Source: an uncultured Bacteroidales bacterium (GTDB lineage Bacteria; Bacteroidota; Bacteroidia; Bacteroidales; UBA932). Taken from it: a stretch of 51,008 nt of DNA. Position 1 is the stretch's first letter. Each line of letters begins with the position of its first letter. The position numbers and the translations under genes were made by a program. Shown one piece after another: positions 1-7,882 of this stretch. Below the pieces are notes generated by a model that did no database searches, was not told the DNA's origin, and saw only the letters and a program-made list of their open reading frames with translations. The DNA lies in assembly GCA_934693135.1 (NCBI GenBank), contig CAKUVA010000016.1:1-51008 (forward strand). Direction: 5' to 3'.

Positions 1-24
1 AGGTGGGAGAGTAGGTAGCCGCCG
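1..24 (+). rRNA. rrf: 5S ribosomal RNA, 3' end only (partial)
   Basis: The window opens with a sequence that matches the conserved 3' end of bacterial 5S rRNA (GGGAGAGTAGGTAGCCGCC, the loop E/helix I side). The rest of the gene and the upstream rRNA operon lie outside the window. A strong terminator follows within 10 nt, as expected at the end of an rRNA operon. The exact 3' nucleotide is uncertain by a few bases. Confidence 0.8.
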
Positions 25-31
25 TTCTTCG

Positions 32-73
32 AGTGAGCTTTCAGACACTTCGTCTGGAAGCTCACTTTTTTTT
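32..73 (+). terminator. Intrinsic terminator of the rRNA operon
   Basis: A 15-bp stem (arms 32-46 and 52-66, one G-U pair, loop ACTTC) runs directly into a run of eight T. It follows the 5S rRNA end by about 8 nt. Confidence 0.92.
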
Positions 74-96
74 GTATTATAAATTTCCATAAATTA

Positions 97-128
97 TTTT
101 GTGGTATAACAGAAATACATTACCTTTG
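97..128 (+). promoter_or_regulatory. Bacteroidota-type promoter of rplU-rpmA
   Basis: TACCTTTG at 121-128 matches the -7 consensus TAnnTTTG exactly, and TTTTG at 97-101 supplies the -33 element at about 19 nt spacing. The predicted start near 133-136 gives a leader of about 80 nt before rplU. Confidence 0.8.
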
Positions 129-217
129 TAATCTAGTATTTATGGCTCTCAAGCTCTATCAAGTTCTACTGAAATATGTGGGCGCTTGTTGCCGAAACTT
201 AATAAGTTTTTTATCAG

Positions 218-529
218 ATGTACGCAATTGTAGACATTGCAGGCCAGCAGTTTAAGGTTGAAGCTGGTTCAGAAATTTTTGTTAACCGCCTTGCTTCGAA
301 GAAAGATGAGACGGTAGAGTTCAACAAGGTTCTCCTCATTGACAATGATGGAACAGTGAAGGTTGGTGCTCCTTATGTAGAGGGGGCTGTCGTTAAGGCT
401 ACTGTTTTGGAGGATAGCTTTAGGGCGAAGAAGGTTCTTGTTTTTAAGAAGATTCGTCGTAAAGGATATCAGAAATTGAATGGTCATCGTCAGAATCTTA
501 GTAAGATTCGTATCGACTCTATCGCTTAA
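218..529 (+). CDS. rplU: 50S ribosomal protein L21 (bL21)
   Basis: Structural protein of the large ribosomal subunit that binds 23S rRNA. The 103-aa product has the family length and the hallmark N-terminus MYAIVDIAGQQFKVE, and the C-terminal half carries the basic RRKGYQKLNGHRQ rRNA-binding stretch ending in I-x-I. It is first in a two-gene operon with rpmA (21 bp gap), the near-universal bacterial pairing. There is no Shine-Dalgarno upstream of the ATG. A short AT-rich stem (195-209, arms AAACTT/AAGTTT) followed by T residues lies in the leader just before the start; it is too weak to call an attenuator. Confidence 0.98.
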   Translation: MYAIVDIAGQQFKVEAGSEIFVNRLASKKDETVEFNKVLLIDNDGTVKVGAPYVEGAVVKATVLEDSFRAKKVLVFKKIRRKGYQKLNGHRQNLSKIRIDSIA

Positions 530-536
530 TTTTAAC

Positions 537-542
537 AGGAGG
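537..542 (+). promoter_or_regulatory. Shine-Dalgarno of rpmA (unusual in this genome)
   Basis: AGGAGG sits 8 nt before the rpmA ATG, at ideal spacing. Most starts in this window have no such motif; the other clear cases are rpsU and the lipoprotein ending at 40993. Confidence 0.7.
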
Positions 543-550
543 AAAGATTT

Positions 551-811
551 ATGGCACATAAAAAAGGTCAAAGTAGTTCTAAGAACGGTCGTGAGTCACA
601 GAGCAAACGTCTTGGACTCAAGAAATTCGGTGGTGAGGTCGTTAAGGCAGGTAACATCATCGTTCGCCAAAGAGGTACAGTTCATAATGCCGACAAGAAC
701 GTCGGAATGGGTAAAGATCATACTCTATATGCCCTTGTAGACGGTACTGTTGTTTTCACAAGAAAGAGGGAAAACAAATCATACGTGTCGGTTGTTCCTT
801 TTGAGAACTAA
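551..811 (+). CDS. rpmA: 50S ribosomal protein L27 (bL27)
   Basis: Large-subunit protein whose N-terminal tail reaches the peptidyl-transferase centre. The 86-aa product begins [16 protein letters not shown], the mature form without the cleavable Firmicutes-type N-terminal extension, and contains the conserved [10 protein letters not shown] and G-x-DHTLYAL segments. It follows rplU by 21 bp in the same operon and is followed by a terminator hairpin at 836-868. Start chosen from the family N-terminus and the Shine-Dalgarno at 537-542. Nothing is missing. Confidence 0.98.
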   Translation: MAHKKGQSSSKNGRESQSKRLGLKKFGGEVVKAGNIIVRQRGTVHNADKNVGMGKDHTLYALVDGTVVFTRKRENKSYVSVVPFEN

Positions 812-835
812 ACTCGAAGGATTGAGAATGACATT

Positions 836-873
836 AGGATTGCACTTCGAGTTTCGGTGTGCAGTCCTTTTTT
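836..873 (+). terminator. Intrinsic terminator after rplU-rpmA
   Basis: Arms AGGATTGCAC (836-845) and GTGCAGTCCT (859-868) pair with one G-U, followed by six T. A second, longer-range 10-bp inverted repeat (810-819 with 845-854) starts at the rpmA stop codon and its right arm lies mostly in the terminator loop. Confidence 0.8.
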
Positions 874-951
874 ATTTTACGATGGCTGTACGGAATCTAT
901 ATGATTTTGTATATAATAGACTGAAATTGTAATTTATTAAAATAAATAGAT

Positions 952-2223
952 ATGTTGACACTTAAGATGCTTCGTGATGACCCTGATTTCGTGGTCAAGA
1001 AGCTTGCTGTCAAAAATTTTGACGCCAAGGCAATTGTGGAAAAGGTTCTTGAACTTGATTCTCAGAGAAGAGCTCTCCAGACAGAAAGCGATGGTCTCCT
1101 TGCGCAACAGAAACAGAAAGCTGGTCTTATTGGAAGTTTGATGAAAGAAGGAAAGAAAGCAGAGGCGGACGAGGCTAAGAAGGAGGTTGCAGAGCTCAAG
1201 TCTAAATCATCAGAACTTCTTGCTAAGGCAGATGCTACTGAGAAGGAACTTGAGTCCCAGCTTGTCCTTCTTCCTAACATTCCATGTGATCTTGTCGTGC
1301 CGGGAAAAGGTGCTGAAGATAATCAGGTCGTAAAAATGGGTGGTCCTGAGATTAAACTTCCTGAAAATGCACTTCCACATTGGGAGTTGGCCAAGAAGTT
1401 TGATATCATTGACTTCGACCTTGGCGTAAAACTCACAGGCGCAGGATTTCCTGTATATAAAGGAAAAGGAGCTAAACTTCAGAGAGCTCTTATCAGTTTC
1501 TTCCTTGACAACAATACTGCTGCAGGTTATCAGGAAGTAGAGCCACCTATCATGGTCAATGCCGCTTCTGGTTTCGGTACTGGTCAGCTCCCAGACAAGG
1601 AGGCTCAAATGTATTATGTAGGTTTGGATGATTTTTATCTCGTACCTACAGCAGAGGTTCCTGTTACTAATATTTTCAGAGACGTAATTCTGAATAATGA
1701 TCAGTTCCCTCAGAAACTTACGGCATACACGCCTTGTTTCCGTCGAGAGGCAGGTTCATATGGAAAAGATGTCAGAGGCCTCAACAGGTTGCATCAATTC
1801 GATAAAGTCGAGATTGTGCGTATTGAAAAACCTGAAAATTCTTATGCTGCACTTGATGAGATGATTGCGCATGTTGAGAGTCTTGTCAATAAACTTGGGT
1901 TGAAGTATAGGATACTTCGTCTTTGCGGTGGAGACTTGAGCTTTACATCTGCTATTACATATGATTTCGAATTGTGGTCTGCCGCTCAAGGCAGGTGGTT
2001 GGAAATTTCATCTGTATCTAATTTCGAAACATATCAGGCAAATCGTTTGCATTTGAGATATAAGGATGAAAACGGAAAAACTCAGCTTTGTCACACTCTT
2101 AATGGTAGTTCGCTTGCGTTACCTCGTGTTGTAGCTGCAATGCTTGAGGATAACCAGCAGGATGACAAGATTATTATTCCTGAGGTTCTTCGTCCTTATA
2201 CCGGCTTTGACTTCATCGACTAA
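952..2223 (+). CDS. serS: Seryl-tRNA synthetase
   Basis: Charges tRNA-Ser with serine in the cytoplasm (class II aminoacyl-tRNA synthetase). The 423-aa protein has the expected two parts: an N-terminal antiparallel coiled-coil arm (about residues 25-105, rich in A/E/K) that binds the long variable arm of tRNA-Ser, and a class II catalytic core with motif 2 (TPCFRREAGSYGKDVRGLNRLHQFDKVE) and motif 3 (near the C-terminus, NGSSLALPRVVAAMLE). It starts MLTLKMLRDDP, close to the family norm. ruvC follows after 8 bp and is probably co-transcribed. I see no clean TAnnTTTG element in the 80 bp upstream. Confidence 0.98.
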   Translation: MLTLKMLRDDPDFVVKKLAVKNFDAKAIVEKVLELDSQRRALQTESDGLLAQQKQKAGLIGSLMKEGKKAEADEAKKEVAELKSKSSELLAKADATEKELESQLVLLPNIPCDLVVPGKGAEDNQVVKMGGPEIKLPENALPHWELAKKFDIIDFDLGVKLTGAGFPVYKGKGAKLQRALISFFLDNNTAAGYQEVEPPIMVNAASGFGTGQLPDKEAQMYYVGLDDFYLVPTAEVPVTNIFRDVILNNDQFPQKLTAYTPCFRREAGSYGKDVRGLNRLHQFDKVEIVRIEKPENSYAALDEMIAHVESLVNKLGLKYRILRLCGGDLSFTSAITYDFELWSAAQGRWLEISSVSNFETYQANRLHLRYKDENGKTQLCHTLNGSSLALPRVVAAMLEDNQQDDKIIIPEVLRPYTGFDFID

Positions 2224-2231
2224 ATTTTCGT

Positions 2232-2789
2232 ATGAAGACGATTCTTGGAATAGACCCCGGAACCAATATCCTTGGTTTCGGGGTTATACGTTCAGAAGGC
2301 AGTAAGGCATCTTATATAGAAATGGGTGTTGTGGATTTGCGCAATGAGAAAGATCCATATGTTAAGCTCTGCCGCATTTTTAGGGAAATAGGTGATGTCT
2401 GTGACAGGTATTCTCCAGATGAAATGGCCTTGGAATCTCCTTTCTATGGGAAGAATGCTCAAGTAATTCTGAAACTTGGAAGGGCTCAAGGGGCTGCTAT
2501 GCTCGCTGCCTCTTCTAGAGGAATCCCAATTACAGAATATGCTCCAAGAAAAGCAAAGGAGGCTGTTACCGGTAATGGAGCAGCATCCAAGATACAGGTC
2601 AATGTTATCCTCCAGAGAATTCTTGGCATTGACATAGAAGAAAAATTCTTGGATGCAACAGATGCGTTGGCAATAGCTCTTTGTCATCATTATCAGTTAT
2701 TGAACCCACTTGCTGGAGTTAAGTCGAATTCCTCATGGGAAAAATTCATAGCCGCGAATCCGGATAGAATAAAAGGTTCATCTAAGTAA
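2232..2789 (+). CDS. ruvC: Holliday junction resolvase RuvC
   Basis: Endonuclease that resolves Holliday junctions together with RuvAB. The 185-aa product starts with ILGIDPGTNILGFGVI, carrying the first catalytic Asp in the RNase H-like fold; the ALESPFYGKNAQ segment carries the second acidic residue, and DATDALAIALCHHY supplies the C-terminal acidic pair. It follows serS by 8 bp and ends before a hairpin at 2815-2844. Length and motifs are complete. Confidence 0.97.
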   Translation: MKTILGIDPGTNILGFGVIRSEGSKASYIEMGVVDLRNEKDPYVKLCRIFREIGDVCDRYSPDEMALESPFYGKNAQVILKLGRAQGAAMLAASSRGIPITEYAPRKAKEAVTGNGAASKIQVNVILQRILGIDIEEKFLDATDALAIALCHHYQLLNPLAGVKSNSSWEKFIAANPDRIKGSSK

Positions 2790-2814
2790 TATTCAAAATT
2801 TTTTGTGCAAAATT

Positions 2815-2844
2815 AACCCGACGGAATTAAACCTTCGTCGGGTT
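2815..2844 (+). terminator. Probable intrinsic terminator after ruvC
   Basis: Perfect 9-bp stem AACCCGACG (2815-2823) / CGTCGGGTT (2836-2844) with a 12-nt loop. The following T tract is short (TTATTATG), so termination may be partial. Confidence 0.65.
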
Positions 2845-2899
2845 ATTATGTCTAATAGGCATTGTTAAAAACAAACGTGTATCACTAAATAAACGAACA

Positions 2900-5863
2900 A
2901 TGAAGAGAGTCATTGCTGTGTTATGCGGGCTGATTGTATCGCTCGCTCTTTCTTTTGCCCTTTCTGCCCAGTCGAAATCTGTCACGATTGTGCTACAGGA
3001 TTCTGCATCAGGTGAACCTGTGGGATATGCTACTGTATCATTGACTAAATCTGGTGCTACGTCTGCATTCAAATATGCGCTGACAGATGATAAGGGGAAG
3101 GCTTCCATTGACAAGGTCTCCACAGGTACTTATACTATAAGAGCTGAACTCCTTGGTTATAAGACGTTCAGTAAGGAGATATCTGTAAAGGAATCAATGG
3201 ACCTCGGTATTGTCAAGATGAATCCTGATAAACAGGTCTTGGATGCTGCGAGTGTGTCTGCTGCAGGTAATCCTATTGTAATCAAGAAGGATACTGTAGA
3301 ATATAATGCGTCTTCATTCAAGACAAACGATAATGATGTTCTCGAAGACCTTCTGAAGAAATTGCCTGGAGTAGAAGTGTCTGAAGATGGGTCTGTTACA
3401 GCTAATGGTCAGACAATTTCCAAGATTACTATAGATGGAAAAACTTTTTTCTTGGATGATCCTCAACTTGCATCCAAGAATATACCTGCCAAGATTGTAG
3501 ACAAAGTTAAGGTTGTTCAAAAAAAATCGGAGCAGGCTCAGTTTACAGGCATTGATGACGGGCAGGAGGAAACTGTGATCGACCTTTCTATCCAGAAGGG
3601 TATGATGAATGGCCTGTTCGGCAATGTAATGGCAGGAGGGGGGCATGATTTCCCTGAAAATACTACATATGGAAATGGAGACTGGAGATATCAGGGAGCT
3701 GCTTTTGCAGGAAGATTCACTGATAAGAGCCAGATAAGTCTTATATTGAACGGAAATAATACCAATAACCGTGGATTCAATGATCTTGCTGGTAGTATGA
3801 TGCGTAATATGAGAGGCGGCGGTGGCGGAATGGGACGAGGTGAAGGCGGCTGGGGAAAAGGAAATGGTATCAGTACGTCATGGATGGGAGGCATAAATGG
3901 CTCGTGGAATTTGTTCGACAATAAGATGGATCTTGGAGCTAATTATCTTTATAACGATAATAGAAATGCTGTGAAAGAAATCAGTAAGAAGATCACATAT
4001 CTCGATGATGGCTCAAGCTTGATTTATAACAATAATGGTTACAGCAATACTAATACGAGTGGGCATCGTTTCGGTGCGCGAGTCGAGCATAAATTTTCAG
4101 ATAACACGTCAATATTATTTCAGCCTCAGTTTAATTTTGGAAAGGGAAACTATACTGAATTTTCACAATTCACTACTGATAGTCAGAGTGCTGGCGCTGT
4201 AGACCAAATTAAGAAGAATGAGGGTTTCAATAATAATGCTGGAAACAATGACAGTTGGACTGCGAATGGATTCTTTTTGTTTCGTCAGAGACTTGGAATA
4301 CCAGGGAGAACCATTTCGTTTAATGTGGATTATAATTTCAGTAACAATGATTTGAATGGTGTTAACCAGTCATTGACAAGGACTTTCGGCGTGGATGATG
4401 TTACTTCTGATGAAATAGTTAACCAGATTTTCGACCAGAATTCCAAATCCTCATCTATAAGCGGACGACTTGTATATACTGAACCACTTGGTGCTGGTTT
4501 CTATATGGAAGCAAATTACCAGTATAAGTGGAGTCAGAACAAGTCTACAAAAAATACATATGACTCTGGGGATGTTACTGATTTTGGTATAGACAATATG
4601 ACATTCAATAGTGATGGCATGACGAGAAATGATACGTACTCAAGTAATATCCTTAATCGTTATCAGACTCATAGGGCTGGAATTAACTTCATGTATCAGA
4701 AGAATAAGCTGCGTGCTCAGGTGGGTGCATCTATTGTGCCTACTATAACTCACAATGAAACAAATGGACAGAACTATGACAACAAGGTCGTGAACTGGTC
4801 TCCGACGGCTATGCTTTGGTATGACATCAATGACAATATGAATATTCGTGGATTTTATTTCGGTAATACGTCTCAGCCAAGCACATCGCAGCTCATGCCT
4901 GTTCCTGACAATACAAATCCTCTCAATGTATCTCTTGGAAATCCATACCTCAAGCCTTATTTTAGCCATACAATACGTAGTAGATTCGGATATACAAACA
5001 AAAAGACGTTTGTATCTGTGAATGGAAATGTTGGTGGCGGTTTTGTACAGACACCTATTGTATATGCAAGCTGGTACAATACTAATGGAACAGCTTTTTC
5101 CCTACCGGTAAACGGACCTTCTTCAGGCAATGTAAGTGCGAGGGTTTTTGTTAACGCTCCGATAGCTAAGTCAAATTTCAGCATATATTCCATGACCTCT
5201 GGAAGCTGGTCCAAGGCAACTTCTTATGTTGGAAAGAGTAACTTCGACACAAGCAAGTACTATGATGGAGATGAGTTTGACTATGCTGCATTCAATGAGG
5301 ATTTTCCTGATATCGGAAAAAGTGACTTGTTCATAACGAACAAGACACAGACTATGAATGTTACAGAAAGGCTACGCTTTACATATAGAAATGATTTCGT
5401 AGAGCTTACTGCAGGAGGGCGTACCAAGATTTCTAAGTCATGGTACACAATATCTTCTGCTAATGCGAATATGACATGGAACAACCAGTTGAATGCTTCA
5501 ATGAACTGGACAATCCCAGGTGGAATTACTCTTGTATCAGATTTTAACTATAACTGGTATAGAGGATATACTACGAAGCAAGATGACGAGTATATCTTAA
5601 ATGCTGAAATTTCTAAACTTCTATTCAAGAAACAGTTTACACTTTCGCTCAAGGCTTATGATATTCTGAACCAAGCGAAGAATTTGTCCGTTACTGATTC
5701 TTCCAACTATCATACGGAGACATGGAACAATACTCTTGGGCGTTATGTGATCTTATCGCTCACATGGAGGTTCGGAAATATGAACAATATGTCCAAGGGT
5801 AGGCGTGGGCCTGGAGGCTCAGGTCATGGTCCAGGCCCAGGAGGTCCACCTCCGATGATGTAA
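2900..5863 (+). CDS. Outer-membrane beta-barrel protein, TonB-receptor related
   Basis: Predicted large outer-membrane protein of 987 aa. Residues 1-24 look like a Sec signal peptide ending LSAQ. Residues about 27-112 form a carboxypeptidase-regulatory-like Ig domain (EPVGYATVSLTKSG...TGTYTIRAELLGYKT). Residues about 118-230 resemble a receptor plug (LLKKLPGVEVSEDGSV, ITIDGKTFF), followed by a C-terminal barrel rich in alternating aromatic strands (OMP_b-brl_3-like). Two Gly/Pro-rich low-complexity stretches stand out: about residues 305-323 and the extreme C-terminal tail. There is no SusD partner next to it, so a SusC role is not supported; the substrate is unknown. It converges on hisD with only 9 bp between the stops. 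Family confident, function not. Confidence 0.85.
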   Translation: MKRVIAVLCGLIVSLALSFALSAQSKSVTIVLQDSASGEPVGYATVSLTKSGATSAFKYALTDDKGKASIDKVSTGTYTIRAELLGYKTFSKEISVKESMDLGIVKMNPDKQVLDAASVSAAGNPIVIKKDTVEYNASSFKTNDNDVLEDLLKKLPGVEVSEDGSVTANGQTISKITIDGKTFFLDDPQLASKNIPAKIVDKVKVVQKKSEQAQFTGIDDGQEETVIDLSIQKGMMNGLFGNVMAGGGHDFPENTTYGNGDWRYQGAAFAGRFTDKSQISLILNGNNTNNRGFNDLAGSMMRNMRGGGGGMGRGEGGWGKGNGISTSWMGGINGSWNLFDNKMDLGANYLYNDNRNAVKEISKKITYLDDGSSLIYNNNGYSNTNTSGHRFGARVEHKFSDNTSILFQPQFNFGKGNYTEFSQFTTDSQSAGAVDQIKKNEGFNNNAGNNDSWTANGFFLFRQRLGIPGRTISFNVDYNFSNNDLNGVNQSLTRTFGVDDVTSDEIVNQIFDQNSKSSSISGRLVYTEPLGAGFYMEANYQYKWSQNKSTKNTYDSGDVTDFGIDNMTFNSDGMTRNDTYSSNILNRYQTHRAGINFMYQKNKLRAQVGASIVPTITHNETNGQNYDNKVVNWSPTAMLWYDINDNMNIRGFYFGNTSQPSTSQLMPVPDNTNPLNVSLGNPYLKPYFSHTIRSRFGYTNKKTFVSVNGNVGGGFVQTPIVYASWYNTNGTAFSLPVNGPSSGNVSARVFVNAPIAKSNFSIYSMTSGSWSKATSYVGKSNFDTSKYYDGDEFDYAAFNEDFPDIGKSDLFITNKTQTMNVTERLRFTYRNDFVELTAGGRTKISKSWYTISSANANMTWNNQLNASMNWTIPGGITLVSDFNYNWYRGYTTKQDDEYILNAEISKLLFKKQFTLSLKAYDILNQAKNLSVTDSSNYHTETWNNTLGRYVILSLTWRFGNMNNMSKGRRGPGGSGHGPGPGGPPPMM

Positions 5864-5872
5864 CGGAGATAG

Positions 5873-7153
5873 TCAAGACTTGTTTATTCTTACCTCAACA
5901 GCATTGGCATGTGCGACAAGTCCTTCGGCCTTGGCCATGTCAATGATTGTTGATGAAAGAGCTTGTAGACCATCTCTTGTGAGTTCTTGATATGTGATTT
6001 TATGCATGAAACTATCGAGGCTAACACCACTTGATGTGTTTGCCGTACCAGCTGTAGGAAGTGTATGATTGGTGCCGGAGGCGTAGTCTCCGGCACTTTC
6101 TGGTGAATATGGTCCGATGAATACGCTTCCAGCTGCAGTGATGGAGCTTGCCATGGTCCATGCGTCAGCTGTATTGATGACCAAATGTTCAGGAGCATAG
6201 TTGTTTGCGAAATCGAGCATTTTGCGTTTATCATGAATCACGACTGCAAGGCTTTCGTCCAATGCGGCCTCAGCTATGTCTTGTCTTGGTATCCGTCTCT
6301 GTTGAATACGGAGTTCTTCTTGGACTTTTTCAACGAAACCCTTGCTTTCGCATATTAAGCAGACTTGTGAATCTCGTCCGTGTTCAGCTTGTGAAAGCAG
6401 GTCTGCGGCAACGAAATCAGGTCGTGCATTCTCATCTGCAATAACAAGCATTTCCGAAGGTCCTGCGAACATGTCTACAGCGACCCCATCTTCGGATACC
6501 ATTCTTTTAGCTTTGGAGACATAGCGGTTTCCTGGTCCGAAAATCTTGTCTACTTTCGGTACTATACGTGTTCCATAAGCCATTGCCGCGATTGCTTGTG
6601 CTCCACCAATTCCATATATATCTGTTACATTGCATAACGAAGCTGCATATAGGATGGCTGGAGCTATACGTCCATCTTTTCCACGAGGAGTGCACATGGT
6701 TATGTTACCACAACCGGCAATTCTTGCAGGTACAGCTAACATTAGTACTGATGAAAATAGGGGAGCTGTACCTCCTGGGATATAGAGTCCTACCTTAGAG
6801 ATTGGTACTGAACGTTGCCAGCAACGTACTCCAGGCATAGTTTGGACTTCTATTCTTCCTATCATTTGTGCGCTTGTAAAAATCTCTATGTTTGATCGTG
6901 CGGTCTCGATTGCGTTTTTCAAATCTTGTGGCACCATATTAGCAGCAGTAGCTATTTCTTCCTTAGAGACTTTGATTTGCTCAAGGGGATATCCGTTAAT
7001 CTCCTCTGATATGGATTTGACTGCTTTATCTCCTCCGGCTTTGACATCCCTAATTATTTGTTTAACCCTGGCCTCTATTTCTTTAGCTCCTGCATCAGGA
7101 CGTCTGCATAGTTCATTCCAGGTTTTTCTGTCCGGTTCAATATATATACGCAT
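5873..7153 (-). CDS. hisD: Histidinol dehydrogenase
   Basis: Catalyses the last two NAD+-dependent steps of histidine biosynthesis (L-histidinol to L-histidine). The 426-aa protein has the family length and signatures: GLYIPGGTAPLFSSVLM, the IGGAQAIAAMAYGT and FGPGNRYV segments, the zinc/catalytic SQAEHGRDSQ block, YAPEHLV and the Ser/His-rich SGTNHTLPT. It lies 15 bp after the sirtuin gene and so ends the ATPase-sirtuin-hisD operon. No other his genes are in the window, whereas in many Bacteroidales hisD sits with hisG and hisC. Both this enzyme and its neighbour use NAD+, though that may be coincidence. Confidence 0.97.
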   Translation of the reverse strand: MRIYIEPDRKTWNELCRRPDAGAKEIEARVKQIIRDVKAGGDKAVKSISEEINGYPLEQIKVSKEEIATAANMVPQDLKNAIETARSNIEIFTSAQMIGRIEVQTMPGVRCWQRSVPISKVGLYIPGGTAPLFSSVLMLAVPARIAGCGNITMCTPRGKDGRIAPAILYAASLCNVTDIYGIGGAQAIAAMAYGTRIVPKVDKIFGPGNRYVSKAKRMVSEDGVAVDMFAGPSEMLVIADENARPDFVAADLLSQAEHGRDSQVCLICESKGFVEKVQEELRIQQRRIPRQDIAEAALDESLAVVIHDKRKMLDFANNYAPEHLVINTADAWTMASSITAAGSVFIGPYSPESAGDYASGTNHTLPTAGTANTSSGVSLDSFMHKITYQELTRDGLQALSSTIIDMAKAEGLVAHANAVEVRINKS

Positions 7154-7168
7154 ACAACAATCTCAATA

Positions 7169-7882
7169 TTACTTTTCTTCTGCGATGAGTTTTTCAAAAG
7201 TCTTCATACCTTCTGTAGCTTTTTCTTGGATCTGCTTCAGTCTGCTGTCCCTCACTTTTATACTTTCAGGATCAATTATATATACTGGTATATCGATTGG
7301 AGCATATCTATATAAGCCTGCAGCTGGATATACACTCAGAGATGTTCCTACAATGAGGAGGATGTCAGCATTTGAAACTATATCTATGGCGCGTTCTATC
7401 TTTGGAACTGGTTCTCCAAACCACACGATGTGCGGGCGAAGTTGGTGACCATTTGGAGCTTTGTCCCCGAGATGTATTTCGCCGTAGCCTATGTCGAATA
7501 CTGATTTCTCTGAGAATCCGTCTTCTTCATTGCAACAGTTTTCCGGACGTACCTTTGTCAGTTCTCCATGGAGATGAAGGACATTGGCACTTCCTGCGCG
7601 TTCATGCAGGTTGTCTACGTTTTGTGTTATAACATTGACATTGAATTTATTCTGAAGTTCAGCAATTTCGAAGTGCGCGGCATTTGGGCTTACATTTTTG
7701 AGTTCTTTCCGTCTTATGTTGTAAAAATCAAGCAGTAGTCCGGGATTTTTATACCAGCCGTCTATTGAAGCTACTTCCTGAGGATCATACTTGTCCCATA
7801 GTCCACCATTGTCTCTAAAAGTGCTTATTCCGCTTTCGGCGCTAACACCTGCGCCAGTTAGTATAACTAATTTTTTTTTCAT
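7169..7882 (-). CDS. cobB: NAD-dependent protein deacylase (sirtuin, CobB/SIRT5-like)
   Basis: Removes acyl groups from lysines using NAD+. Visible motifs, numbered from the chosen Met: GAGVSAESGISTFRD (NAD-binding, from residue 10), Y54-x-x-R57 in FYNIRRKEL (the class III pair that favours succinyl/malonyl substrates), TQNVDNLHERAG, catalytic His105 in LHLHGEL, and FGEPVP. The four zinc-binding cysteines of the usual small domain are not present; only an adjacent Cys pair (NCCNEED) is seen, as in other zinc-less Bacteroidota sirtuins. The start at 7882 overlaps the ATPase stop as ATGA, suggesting translational coupling; an alternative ATG lies 9 nt upstream at 7891. Nine A residues follow the start codon directly. 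Confidence 0.92.
   Translation of the reverse strand: MKKKLVILTGAGVSAESGISTFRDNGGLWDKYDPQEVASIDGWYKNPGLLLDFYNIRRKELKNVSPNAAHFEIAELQNKFNVNVITQNVDNLHERAGSANVLHLHGELTKVRPENCCNEEDGFSEKSVFDIGYGEIHLGDKAPNGHQLRPHIVWFGEPVPKIERAIDIVSNADILLIVGTSLSVYPAAGLYRYAPIDIPVYIIDPESIKVRDSRLKQIQEKATEGMKTFEKLIAEEK

Noticed and set aside
195..212. Attenuator in the rplU leader (AAACTT/AAGTTT stem with T residues)
   Set aside because: Only six AT-rich pairs; too unstable and too close to the start codon to support a call.
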